17,929 bases of DNA, taken from the NCBI GenBank assembly GCA_027577415.1, contig JANBQS010000442.1:1-17929 (forward strand), read 5' to 3'. Below, piece by piece: positions 9,130-17,456 of this stretch. The position numbers and the translations under genes are program-made. The stretch comes from Coemansia sp. RSA 922 (Eukaryota > Kickxellomycota > Kickxellomycetes > Kickxellales > Kickxellaceae). Below the pieces are notes generated by a model, which had not been told where the DNA came from, did no database searches, and saw only the letters and a list, made by a program, of their open reading frames with translations. Positions within the stretch are counted from its first letter, which is position 1. Each line of letters opens with the position of its first letter.

Positions 9130-9257
9130 TATATTTGTAATCCTAAACCCTCCAAAAGTCAAAAAGGGAAAGCTTTATAGGCCGCCATCTGTGCCTTTTG
9201 GGTTTTCTGCAGTTCGATCTGGTCATAACTTTGTGCATGTTTGATAATTCTCATAAC

Positions 9258-10169
9258 CTATTTAAAGAGCTTTGCTACGACAATGGAGTCGTGCTCCACT
9301 CGGTGGTAATTGCTATTGCTAGGAACAGCGCTCAATGGGCCACCATTGAGATCAGTGACGAGTACCTCTCTGATGACGACAAACGTAGTAAAGTTCTTGC
9401 CCAACTCCGTGACTCTGCCGATAAAGTAGTTGCTAGGTCCCGACGTCACTTTGACCTTGTAGGCAACCAACGCCCCCATTTCCAGCTCATAGTTCTCGAT
9501 TTTCGCAAGCCTATCCAAGTACTTTGCATCGACCGAATCAGCACGAAGCAGTAGAATATCATCCTCCACATAGTCGCCTTCTTCATCAGCAGACGACATG
9601 GATAGCCGCCCCAGAGGCACTTTAATTGGGTGCTCGTCCGACGAACTACAGTCACTAGAATCGTCCGAAGGGTCCGAAGAGTCAGAGGAGTCTGAAGAGT
9701 CAGAGCTGGACTCTGAACTGGAGCTCGAGCCCTTGGCCTTTGCCTGCTCGTAGGCCAGCTCAGCCGGATACACGCGATGAGGCTTTGCGCGCTTCGCCTG
9801 TTCAGCACCAGTTTTGTTAACATGCTCCCTCTTTCTAATAGTAAGCAAAGCAGGAGAACACACGGCCTTCATCTTCTTTGGAGTCACTGCCTCTTTTGAC
9901 TGCTCCACGGTGGCCAGGTCCAGCGATGACGCCAGGTGCAAATCAATGTGAACATCCCTCGACAGGACATCAACCACGTCATCGTCATCCATGAGCTCGT
10001 ATCCGTCGACAGTGATAGCCACTGGCTCCTTGATAAGCGTAATTAAACGACGTCTGATCTCGTTCTTGAGGTCTTTGACGGTTTTCTGCTGACAGACAAA
10101 CAAAAATTTTCTTGGTGGCAGTGGAGGAGCCAAACGCATAGTCAGCGTGAGCCTAGGATTGCTGGACAT
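9258..10169 (-). CDS. Coilin-like nuclear body protein
   Basis: 303 residues, no introns. The N-terminal domain (about 10-80: MRLAPPLPPRKFLFV, TVKDLKNEIRRRL, VDGYELMDDDDVVDVLSRD, IDLHL) follows the pattern of the coilin self-association domain. A basic middle holds NLS-like patches (TPKKMK, IRKREH, KRAKPHR). Residues 148-180 are an almost pure Ser/Asp/Glu tract, a typical CK2 substrate. The C-terminal part (about 228-300: MGALVAYKV, NYFIGRVTEL) resembles coilin's atypical Tudor-like domain, which begins GD.VAFK and continues with a ..GRV strand. Known role in animals and plants: scaffold of Cajal bodies, linked to snRNP and snoRNP maturation. The start is the first ATG with a coilin-like N-terminus; an upstream in-frame ATG at 10319 would add 50 residues with no family resemblance. 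I assign it by motif order, not by alignment. Confidence 0.7.
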   Translation of the reverse strand: MSSNPRLTLTMRLAPPLPPRKFLFVCQQKTVKDLKNEIRRRLITLIKEPVAITVDGYELMDDDDVVDVLSRDVHIDLHLASSLDLATVEQSKEAVTPKKMKAVCSPALLTIRKREHVNKTGAEQAKRAKPHRVYPAELAYEQAKAKGSSSSSESSSDSSDSSDSSDPSDDSSDCSSSDEHPIKVPLGRLSMSSADEEGDYVEDDILLLRADSVDAKYLDRLAKIENYELEMGALVAYKVKVTSGPSNYFIGRVTELGKNFTTFVVIREVLVTDLNGGPLSAVPSNSNYHRVEHDSIVVAKLFK

Positions 10170-10384
10170 TTGACACAGTGAGTGTGAATAGTTATAGAGT
10201 ATAAAGATAATTATTGCTTTTGATGAGGAAAGTAGAGGAGAAAAAGTAGTGGCTGCTACTGATGCTGCGCAACTGGTCTTTTCCCCACCTCCTTGAGTGC
10301 CTGCCACATTACGAATCAAAGCCTATTGTGATCAACGTGTGTGTATTTGCTTAATGCTTTAAGCAAGTAAAAGAGTGTTGATAA

Positions 10385-10635
10385 TCAGGCGAGTGCCTTC
10401 TCGAGATGCTCGATAGCCCAAGGAACTACACACATCAAACATATCGTTAAGGGGGGAAGTGGTTAGGTCGAGTGCAAAAAGGGATAGTAACGACAAGAGG
10501 AATAGTCCTACAGTAAGGCTTACCAAAGCGAATGGCAGCAACCAGGCCAGCAAAGGTCAAGAAACCCTTGGCAGTCTCACGGCGCATAGCAGCCTCCTGC
10601 TCGGGCGTAATTTCGGGGGGTCCAGGCATAAACAT
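10385..10635 (-). CDS. TOM5: Mitochondrial import receptor subunit Tom5
   Basis: Two exons, 10635..10524 and 10425..10385, separated by a 98-nt intron (donor GTAAGC, branch-like CCTAACC, acceptor GTGTGTAG). The join gives 50 residues: an N-terminal segment MFMPGPPEITPEQEAAMRRE, one hydrophobic helix (GFLTFAGLVAAIRF) and a short tail FVPWAIEHLEKALA. This is the Tom5 layout: tail-anchored, acidic N-terminus, then the characteristic (S/A)P(F/W)A(I/V)..(V/L) motif after the membrane span. Yeast Tom5 is also 50 residues. Family role: a small subunit of the TOM complex in the outer mitochondrial membrane, helping hand preproteins to the Tom40 pore. Without the intron the frame ends in unrelated residues, and both halves are too short to be noticed by length alone. 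It is divergent from RAD23. Confidence 0.82.
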
Positions 10636-10912
10636 TTTAAAGAAAAAGAAAAAATAAATTTACAAGTTAAAGTGAGAGAAAAGTTCAATTAGTTGACGGA
10701 TTGATGATTAGGAAATATGCGACTCGGCTCGATACTTTACGAGTCGTTGATGCCAACACTACAGTTCCCAAGCTGGCGGGTCTTGGAAAAAAACAACCCC
10801 CACCTTCTTTTCTTCCAGTTCATTCCTGTTTATATAATTCGACTCTATCCTTTTCTTTCTTTTTTTGCGAGCTTTTTTTTGGGCCAGTATAGCCAACAGA
10901 AAATACGGAAAA
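10636..10912. promoter_or_regulatory. Divergent promoter region between TOM5 and RAD23
   Basis: 277 nt separate the two divergent start codons. Both sides show T/C-rich leaders on their coding strands (CTTTTTCTTTAAA before TOM5; a TTTCTTTCTTTTTTTGCGAG run before RAD23). The middle contains a perfect 7-nt inverted repeat at 10720-10746. I found no match to the Rpn4 proteasome element GGTGGCAAA. Confidence 0.5.
10720..10746. repeat. Inverted repeat CGACTCG / CGAGTCG in the TOM5-RAD23 promoter
   Basis: CGACTCG (10720-10726) and CGAGTCG (10740-10746) are perfect reverse complements with a 13-nt spacer. The arms are GC-rich in a locally AT-rich promoter, which suits a dimeric regulator site, but this is inference. 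Confidence 0.4.
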
Positions 10913-12246
10913 ATGCAAATCACACTAAAGACGCTTCAGCAGAAAACGTTTAAAATCGACGTCGAACCCGAAGACACGATTAAAGATGTCAAGCAAAAAG
11001 TCGAAGAGTCTCAGGGCTATCCGAAAGAAACGCAAAAGCTAATCTTCTCAGGTAAAATTTTTGGCATAGTGAGAAGCGAGTGTGTAGATTTTGACCTATG
11101 AATGCTTTTGTCACATTTACTAAGTTATAATACTTTTTTATAATAGGCAAGATACTCACGGATACACAAACAGTGGAAGAACTAAATATCTCGGAAAATG
11201 ACTTTATGGTGGTCATGGCCGTTAAGCCCAAGGTTGCGTCCAAAGCTACGCCAAAGGTCGAGGTAGCCACGCCCGCAAACACCGCACCAGCTGCGGCTCC
11301 GGTGGCAGCGCCTGTTGCTCAGCGCACAGCGGCGGCGGGCGTCCAGGCTGCTGAGCCTGCTACACCGTCCCCACCTGCACGCAATGTGGCAAGGCCCGCG
11401 GCTGCATCGGGCGGAGCTGAGGTCGGCGACCAGTCGATGGTTCTGGGTGAGCAGTATACTACGGCGATAGGCAACATGGTGGAGATGGGATACACACGCG
11501 AGCAGTGCGAGAGGGCTATGCGCGCCAGCTTTAACAACCCTGACCGCGCTGTCGAGTACTTGCTGAATGGCATTCCCGAGGCAGCGCTGCGGATGGCGGA
11601 TCAGGCCGATGCGCGCCGCATGGCTAGCCAGCAGCAGCAGCAGCAAGTGCAGGAGGGCGATGCTGAGATGGAAGATAGCGAGCCTGCTGATGCTACTGTG
11701 GAGACTGAGGGTGCACAGCCACGTCCTCGGCCTTCGGGGCGTGCGACTGGCAACCTGTTCCACCAGGCGGGGCAACTGACGACGCCCAACTCGGCGGCTG
11801 GGCAGCGCAGACAGCATGGGCTGAACAGCCTGGCGGCGCTGCGCAACACGCCGCAGTTCAGGCAGCTGCAGCAGCTGGTGCGGGAGAACCCGATGATGCT
11901 GTCGCAGGTGCTGACGCAGCTGGCTCAGCAGCAGCCGGACCTCATGCAGCTGATTACGAACAACGAGGAGGAGTTCTTCCAGATGCTCATGGAGGGAATG
12001 AGCGCAGAGGAGATGTCGGCTATGGCTGCCAGCAGCGGCATGGCGGGCAGCGACGATGAGAACGCCGAGGGCGCACTGCCGGCTCAGTACATCCGTGTCA
12101 CGCCTGAGGAAAAGGAGGCTATTGAGCGTCTGCAGGCCCTGGGCTTCCCTCATGAGCTGGTCGTTCAGGCTTACTTTGCGTGCGACAAGAACGAAGACCT
12201 CGCTGCAAACTACCTGTTTGACCACGGTGACGACTTCATGGAGTAG
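10913..12246 (+). CDS. RAD23: Rad23 ubiquitin-receptor / nucleotide excision repair protein
   Basis: Two exons, 10913..11051 and 11147..12246 (95-nt intron, donor GTAAAA, acceptor ATAATAG), give 412 residues, the usual Rad23 length. Domains in order: N-terminal ubiquitin-like domain (1-75; MQITLKTLQQKTFKID, then IKDVKQKVEESQGYP and QKLIFSGKIL spanning the splice site); an Ala/Pro/Val-rich linker; UBA1 (about 150-190; IGNMVEMGYTREQCERAMRA); the Rad4/XPC-binding domain (about 275-330; LRNTPQFRQLQQLVRENP); and UBA2 (about 366-408; AIERLQALGFPHELVVQAYF, NYLFDHGDDF). Family role: carries ubiquitinated substrates to the proteasome through the ubiquitin-like domain and stabilises Rad4/XPC in nucleotide excision repair. 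CTG is the main leucine codon, including conserved leucines. ATG 10913 is the first ATG of the frame and coincides exactly with the start of the ubiquitin-like fold. Confidence 0.96.
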
Positions 12247-12455
12247 TACTAGTTTTTTCTCTCTTATTTCCAGTTTATTCTATATCCAAAGCAACATATC
12301 TGATTTCAACAAGGCGGAAAAAGAAAATAATTTCAAATTTATCCTCTTTTTTTTTTTCTTTTCCTTTCTCTACACGTTTAGATTGCCTCATTCTTTTCTT
12401 CTTTTCTTCTTTCTTTCTTGTGCAAAGAGCTACTACACATCTTTTTATTTTTTAA

Positions 12456-13586
12456 ATGCCGCGCAAAAGACCTGGGTTCTCTCTAAGCCCCTCCGACTTT
12501 GCGCCTCAAGGGTCCACTAGCAATACAGGCGGTCTTTCTGGAGGAGCTCCTGGTATGAGGACGGCGGCTGGTCCGTCGTCGTTTGCGGTGTTTACAGATT
12601 TTGTCGATTTAACTGGCAATTTGAGCTTTGAGGGCAAGGCGGTAATCAGCGCGTCTGGAGTGGATTTTAGCAATGGCAAGAGCTACAGTATCACTATGAA
12701 GGAGATGGAAGTGCTAGAGGTGCTTGGTAGCGGACAATACGGGACAGTGCGTCGAGTATACCACCGGCCTACCTGTGTACCTATGGCGTTGAAGGAGATT
12801 CGGTTGGAGTTGAATCAGCGGGCTTTGCAGCAGATAATAATGGAGTTGGACGTATTGCACAAGGCGCGGTCACCCTATATAGTGGATTTTTACGGGGCGT
12901 TTTTCATCGAGTCGTGCGTATACTATTGTATGGAGTTTATGGACTACGGCTCTTTGGACCGACTTTATCCGGCGGGCATTCCTGAGGACATATTGGGTAA
13001 AATAACACTGTCTACTGTCAAGGGACTGATGTTTTTAAAGGACGAGCTGAACGTTATTCATCGGGACGTTAAGCCGACGAACATATTGGTTAATAAAAGG
13101 GGCGAAGTCAAACTATGCGATTTCGGAGTCTCTGGACAATTGAACCAATCTTTGGCTAAAACTCATGTCGGTTGTCAGAGTTATATGGCGCCTGAACGTA
13201 TTTTTGATTCTGGTAATGGACCTATCGGTTATACAATTCAGTCGGACGTATGGTCGCTCGGTTTGACTATTATCGAGGTTGCGACTGGTCGTTATCCTTA
13301 TGATATATCGAGTTTCACTAACGTTTTCGAACAACTTAACGCCATTGTTCACGGTGAACCACCTAGATTACCTGAATCTAGGTACTCTGAGCAAGCTTGC
13401 GATTTTGTTGCTAGGTGTTTGACTAAACTTGCCTCCGTGCGTCCCGTTTATCCTGAGCTTTTACAGCATCCGTGGATGGTCGAAGCTGAGGGAAAAGAGG
13501 TCGATATGGAAGATTGGGCTGCTCGTTCGTATAGATTGTATTTGGCTCGTGGTGGTAATAAGCAAGTTGCTCCTTTAGTAAAGTAA
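12456..13586 (+). CDS. PBS2: Pbs2/Wis1-type MAP kinase kinase (HOG / stress pathway)
   Basis: 376 residues, single exon. The kinase domain covers about 86-345: glycine loop GSGQYGTV, K113 in MALKEIRLEL, E130, HRDVKPTN (D204), DFGVSG (D222), activation segment with S232 and T236 in SLAKTHVGCQSYMAPER, then DVWSLG. The strings DFYGAFFIE, SLAKT..GCQSYMAPER and FEGKAV..SGVDFSNG upstream of the domain are characteristic of the Pbs2/Wis1 branch. Family role: activated by MAPKKKs at the Ser/Thr pair, it dually phosphorylates the Hog1/p38-type MAPK in osmotic and oxidative stress. The N-terminus MPRKRPGFSLSP fits a basic-plus-hydrophobic MAPK docking site, as in animal MKK3/6. The long N-terminal extension of ascomycete Pbs2 is absent. 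Codon use turns markedly AT-richer from about 13060 on. Confidence 0.92.
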   Translation: MPRKRPGFSLSPSDFAPQGSTSNTGGLSGGAPGMRTAAGPSSFAVFTDFVDLTGNLSFEGKAVISASGVDFSNGKSYSITMKEMEVLEVLGSGQYGTVRRVYHRPTCVPMALKEIRLELNQRALQQIIMELDVLHKARSPYIVDFYGAFFIESCVYYCMEFMDYGSLDRLYPAGIPEDILGKITLSTVKGLMFLKDELNVIHRDVKPTNILVNKRGEVKLCDFGVSGQLNQSLAKTHVGCQSYMAPERIFDSGNGPIGYTIQSDVWSLGLTIIEVATGRYPYDISSFTNVFEQLNAIVHGEPPRLPESRYSEQACDFVARCLTKLASVRPVYPELLQHPWMVEAEGKEVDMEDWAARSYRLYLARGGNKQVAPLVK

Positions 13587-13590
13587 GAAT

Positions 13591-13602
13591 ATTATTATTA
13601 TT
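13591..13602. repeat. (ATT)4 simple repeat after the MAPKK stop
   Basis: Four perfect ATT units starting 5 nt after the MAPKK stop codon, within the 135-nt gap between convergent genes. Confidence 0.6.
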
Positions 13603-13647
13603 ATATCTTTTTTGAGAAAGAAAAAGGAAGGAAGGGAACACGTTAAA

Positions 13648-13653
13648 AATAAA
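13648..13653 (+). terminator. Candidate polyadenylation signal of the MAPKK gene
   Basis: AATAAA 62 nt past the MAPKK stop codon, a usual 3' UTR distance. The opposing gene ends at 13722, so the two 3' UTRs probably overlap. Confidence 0.45.
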
Positions 13654-13721
13654 CTTGTAAAACACACATAGAAACGAAGAAAAATGAAGGATAACGCAAA
13701 AAAATAATGGTTAATGAAATG

Positions 13722-16700
13722 TTACTTATTTGATGAAGCTCCCCAAGTACCAACCGATTTGCTTCTCCTACGTGGCCCCACGCGTTTTCCAGTCCTAACG
13801 CTCCTTGTAGTACTGTGTTCAGGAGTTTTATCCAGTCCCAGATTAATTTTGATATCCCCGTCAAACCCCGCCATTACAGCGACTGATCCTCGAGCAAACG
13901 ACATGGGAGTTTTGTGGCTCTGGTATACGTACGGTTTGCTGACACTGCCCATGCTACTAGTAGAGCTACCGACACTGCCAATGCTGGCAATACTAGCACT
14001 ACTGGCATGCAGTTGCTGTAAAGTGGAATCGCTGGAGGGGCTTTCGCTCATAACCGAAAACCTTGGCGGTGGAGGGAATGCGCGAGATAGATCCGAGTAT
14101 GATCCAGCTCGAACTCTAGGCGAACGACCTAATGACCCGGATGGAGTCGTGGCATTGGGACGAGTGGGAGTATTGGTGACAGGCGGTAATTTAAGCGACT
14201 CTAATAGTTGCTCTGTAGTCATATCCTGAGTATCAATCGCCATGGAACTGGAGCGCGAAGACGATGGACGATTGGATCCGCGTGTAGGCCAATGTATAGT
14301 CGACGGCTTACTGGGCGGAGTATCACCACGTAGCGAGTCGCCACGAGTCTTGCGGTTATGTCCAGAAAAGTATCCCATGCTATTAGATACAGCAATAGGC
14401 TGAGCACCAGTCTCCATAGGTCCGGTCACCAAGGTAGCAAGCGAGCTGTGCAGAGTCTGATCAGTGACTGTATCTGAATGAGCTATAGCGGTAGCCATGG
14501 ACTCTTGACTAGAAGAGAAAAACCCGCTGGCTATAGCTGCAAGCGGCGACCGATGTGAGCGACGAGGACTGCTGAGAAGTAAGAGATCGGTCATACTGAG
14601 TTCAGAAGTATCGCTACCAGCAGATAAACTAGCCACTGGAGTACTACTACCGATCATCCGCGATAGTCCTGAAACTACTCGGCTCTCTGATCCAAACGAC
14701 CTAGTATCTTCAGCCGATGCCAAGTGCACACCCAACCCACGTGGTAGATGCGAGTGGACTGAGACTGTAGCTGAACGACGCTCCTGCTGCTGCTGAATGG
14801 AATCAACATACGAGCGCTGCAGAGACGGTGGCATCGTGCCTGCAAATGGACGATCGCCACCAGCCAGTATTGTCGTCTCTTTTCGAAGTTCGCCAATAGA
14901 CACTTCGATTGGCATATCGACCGACTCGGTATCAGTGAGTTGAGACTGAGGCGGCTCAGCGCCAGCAACACGACGGTGCTGAGCTTGGAGTGCCTGCGCC
15001 AGCGACGACGAAGGATACGACACAACAGAGGAAGGCTGGACAGACGATGGGACTGGCGGCAGCATCAGCGGCTCACTGTGAGTGGGGAGTGGCGGCAGTT
15101 GAGGCGGCTCGGCAGACTGGACAGGTGATATGACCAATGAAGAGAGTCTCGATTCGGAGCGAGCCGAAAGCCTGGACTCTGCACGAGCATCGGTCTGGAA
15201 TCTGGCCATCTGCTCGCGAATAAAATCAGCGGCCTGCTGCAAGTACTTTGCCTGCGTACGCTTAAGCTCAAAGCCCAGTGCTATAGTAGTGTTCTCCATG
15301 CTCAGCTCAATATCCATCAGCTGCTTGAAATAGTCCACCTCTTGGCTACTCTCCCGAGTCTCTATATACTGACGCTCGATAAACGCTTGGTCGACGATTT
15401 GGACTTGCTCAATCGCCCCACCTTTCTGCACTGGCTCCTGCTTAGTGGCCGAGCCCCTCTTGTCAGCAATAAGCTGGAGAAGCTGGTCCTCGGTATCCCC
15501 CAGATCTACTAGCCGCGTTTTGTACTTTTCGCAACGGTCCAGCAGCATGCATACTTGCTCCGCCAGCTCATTGCACTTGGTGGCATGCATGCCCTTGACG
15601 TCAGAGATCTCGCGGTCAACTCGCATACGAGTAGTGTCTAAGCGCTGTCGCATATCGTCCATTGCTCTTTTGTGAGTGGCCTCCATAGCCTCCAGTCGCA
15701 TGTGTAGGTGCTCGACGTCGTTATGTAGATCTTGGTTCAAGAGTTCCAGATCTAAAACTTGCTCCTGGTAGTCTGTGATCTGATTGGCATGGGTCACACG
15801 CAGACCGTCCATCTGCCGCATCAGATCCAGCACAGCTTCGTCGCTGTGAATGCTGTCAGCCGCCGTCACCGCCGTTTGTACAGCGCGGTTTACGGCCGTG
15901 GGCTTTTTACGAAGCGTGTCAGACATTAGCGGTTTAAACCCACCAGCAGCGCTCAGTAGTGACTCGTCGGTCTGTACGCTGGCTGACAGGACGCGTGGCG
16001 GTGCGCGAGCAAAGTCTCCTCGAGCAATAGCTGCAGAGGTACGCTCCAAGTGCGCGCTCTCAGGCCGCTTGGTACGAGCAAACACACGAGGCGGCGGCAG
16101 AGCCTCGTTGGATCTGGTAGCAACAAGAGGAGTATTGTCGCTCGTGGAATCAGCAGCCACCGTGCGTGTTCGTGGAACCACACGGCTCGAGGGAATGGCA
16201 TTGGAAGAACCAAGTGTCAATTCCGAGTTACTGAGCCATGACGTTGGTGCTGGACGTGGCGGCGGCAGTAAGCGGTCTGCAGACGGCTGTTTACTAAGCG
16301 CTGTGGTTGTTGTCGTGACGTCAGCCAGACGCGCAGTAGAGCGCTTAAAGCTGCGCTCCGAAGAGTCAGAACGCCGGGACGACACTGACTCTGAGCGCTC
16401 CATTCGGGGAGGGTCGACAGACTCGGAGACCAGCGCAGTCGATGCCCTTGGCTTTCCATACGTTATGGCCGGCGCGACTGGTGGTGGTGGCTCAGCAGAC
16501 GTCGAGGCAAAAGTCTGGGCCCGGCGGCGTTCAATAAAGTCAATAAGCTCGGACCGCTCCATTGGCGCAATGGAAGACGGGGGCGGGGGCGGCGTGGGTG
16601 AGCCCTGTTGCGGCTGTCGTGGCCGAGCAATAGGCCGAGCGAGGCGCGACCCAGGCGAGGCATCTGCCTGTAACGGCGATGACGAACTGGGCACAAAGCC

Positions 16701-17456
16701 CGAAGTAGCGTACATGCTAGTCACACGCGGCCGAGCCGGAGCGGGCACTTCGTCGGAGCCCGTGTATGCTCGCGGCTTCATCCTGGCGCCAAACGCGGGG
16801 TCGGCCGAGGACCCAAACTCCGGCATTGTCAGAAGCTCGGCCGTCCGCGCAAGAGGCTTGCCGGCCAGTGGCGAGTACAAGCCAGATGGCTGCGTTCCAG
16901 GGCGTTGTGTCGTCTGCTGCGCCACAGGCGTATGCGGCGAGCCCGAGCTTCTTAGCGAGTCTCGACTGGACTGTGCTGACGGCGGATTACTGTACTGTGC
17001 ATGGACCACCTGCGTAGTTGTCGGCGTTGTTGGTCGTGAATGTCGTGTGGCACGCATCACTGGTGACGATGGTGCCTGAAGTGCCACTGGCGCCTGCGGA
17101 GCGGTGGGCCGTGGTGCCGGGTCTACTGTCAGTAAAGTCTGTTGCCCTGGTGCTGGACTCCGGTACGGGTCAAAGTAGTCTGCCACTGCCACGCGTGGCC
17201 GCTCGGCTGAGGCCAAGTTGCGCGGCGAATACTGGTATTGCGCCAACTGCATAGGCGCCGCTGCTGGTATTGTCTGAGGCTGTGGTCGCCGTGGTGGTGT
17301 CTGAGCCTGTGCTAGTTGGTATTGTGACCGCGCCCATGACTGTAACGATACTCCGGCTCCAGCTACCGACGCCGTGGTTGTATGTGGTATTGCCGGTCGT
17401 GAGGGTGAGCCTGATACGCGGCGGCTGCGCGTGGAGCTGGGCAGCGGCGCGTGCAT
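13722..17456 (-). CDS. Large Ser/Pro-rich disordered protein with a central coiled coil, function unknown
   Basis: 1244 residues, no introns. I do not recognise the family. Residues 1-about 530 are disordered, rich in Ser, Pro, Ala, Arg and Thr, with a proline run (SPTPPPPPSS) and many SP/TP and RS sites. VQT motifs occur at 494-496 (SASVQTDESLL) and 526-528 (RAVQTAV). Coiled-coil segments lie at about 534-664 (LDLELLNQDLHNDVEHLHMR, MRQRLDTTRMRVDREI) and 681-768, the second ending in a tandem 8-mer ARAESRLS/ARSESRLS. A long Ser-rich C-terminal half follows, ending in a basic tail (GKRVGPRRRSKSVGTWG). There is no signal peptide or membrane span. The layout suggests a cytoskeletal, polarity or spindle-pole scaffold, which is inference only. 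The first ATG is 17456; the codons before it read through the T/C-rich leader from a TTG. It is convergent with the MAPKK. Confidence 0.85.
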   Translation of the reverse strand: MHAPLPSSTRSRRVSGSPSRPAIPHTTTASVAGAGVSLQSWARSQYQLAQAQTPPRRPQPQTIPAAAPMQLAQYQYSPRNLASAERPRVAVADYFDPYRSPAPGQQTLLTVDPAPRPTAPQAPVALQAPSSPVMRATRHSRPTTPTTTQVVHAQYSNPPSAQSSRDSLRSSGSPHTPVAQQTTQRPGTQPSGLYSPLAGKPLARTAELLTMPEFGSSADPAFGARMKPRAYTGSDEVPAPARPRVTSMYATSGFVPSSSSPLQADASPGSRLARPIARPRQPQQGSPTPPPPPSSIAPMERSELIDFIERRRAQTFASTSAEPPPPVAPAITYGKPRASTALVSESVDPPRMERSESVSSRRSDSSERSFKRSTARLADVTTTTTALSKQPSADRLLPPPRPAPTSWLSNSELTLGSSNAIPSSRVVPRTRTVAADSTSDNTPLVATRSNEALPPPRVFARTKRPESAHLERTSAAIARGDFARAPPRVLSASVQTDESLLSAAGGFKPLMSDTLRKKPTAVNRAVQTAVTAADSIHSDEAVLDLMRQMDGLRVTHANQITDYQEQVLDLELLNQDLHNDVEHLHMRLEAMEATHKRAMDDMRQRLDTTRMRVDREISDVKGMHATKCNELAEQVCMLLDRCEKYKTRLVDLGDTEDQLLQLIADKRGSATKQEPVQKGGAIEQVQIVDQAFIERQYIETRESSQEVDYFKQLMDIELSMENTTIALGFELKRTQAKYLQQAADFIREQMARFQTDARAESRLSARSESRLSSLVISPVQSAEPPQLPPLPTHSEPLMLPPVPSSVQPSSVVSYPSSSLAQALQAQHRRVAGAEPPQSQLTDTESVDMPIEVSIGELRKETTILAGGDRPFAGTMPPSLQRSYVDSIQQQQERRSATVSVHSHLPRGLGVHLASAEDTRSFGSESRVVSGLSRMIGSSTPVASLSAGSDTSELSMTDLLLLSSPRRSHRSPLAAIASGFFSSSQESMATAIAHSDTVTDQTLHSSLATLVTGPMETGAQPIAVSNSMGYFSGHNRKTRGDSLRGDTPPSKPSTIHWPTRGSNRPSSSRSSSMAIDTQDMTTEQLLESLKLPPVTNTPTRPNATTPSGSLGRSPRVRAGSYSDLSRAFPPPPRFSVMSESPSSDSTLQQLHASSASIASIGSVGSSTSSMGSVSKPYVYQSHKTPMSFARGSVAVMAGFDGDIKINLGLDKTPEHSTTRSVRTGKRVGPRRRSKSVGTWGASSNK

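Noticed and set aside
11182..12225. 347-codon antisense frame opposite RAD23
   Set aside because: A shadow of the RAD23 codon bias; the product is Leu/Arg/His low complexity.
15850..17079. 409-codon open frame on the + strand opposite the coiled-coil gene
   Set aside because: It lies wholly antisense to a well-supported gene whose codon bias leaves the opposite frame open. Its product is low complexity and lacks recognisable domains.
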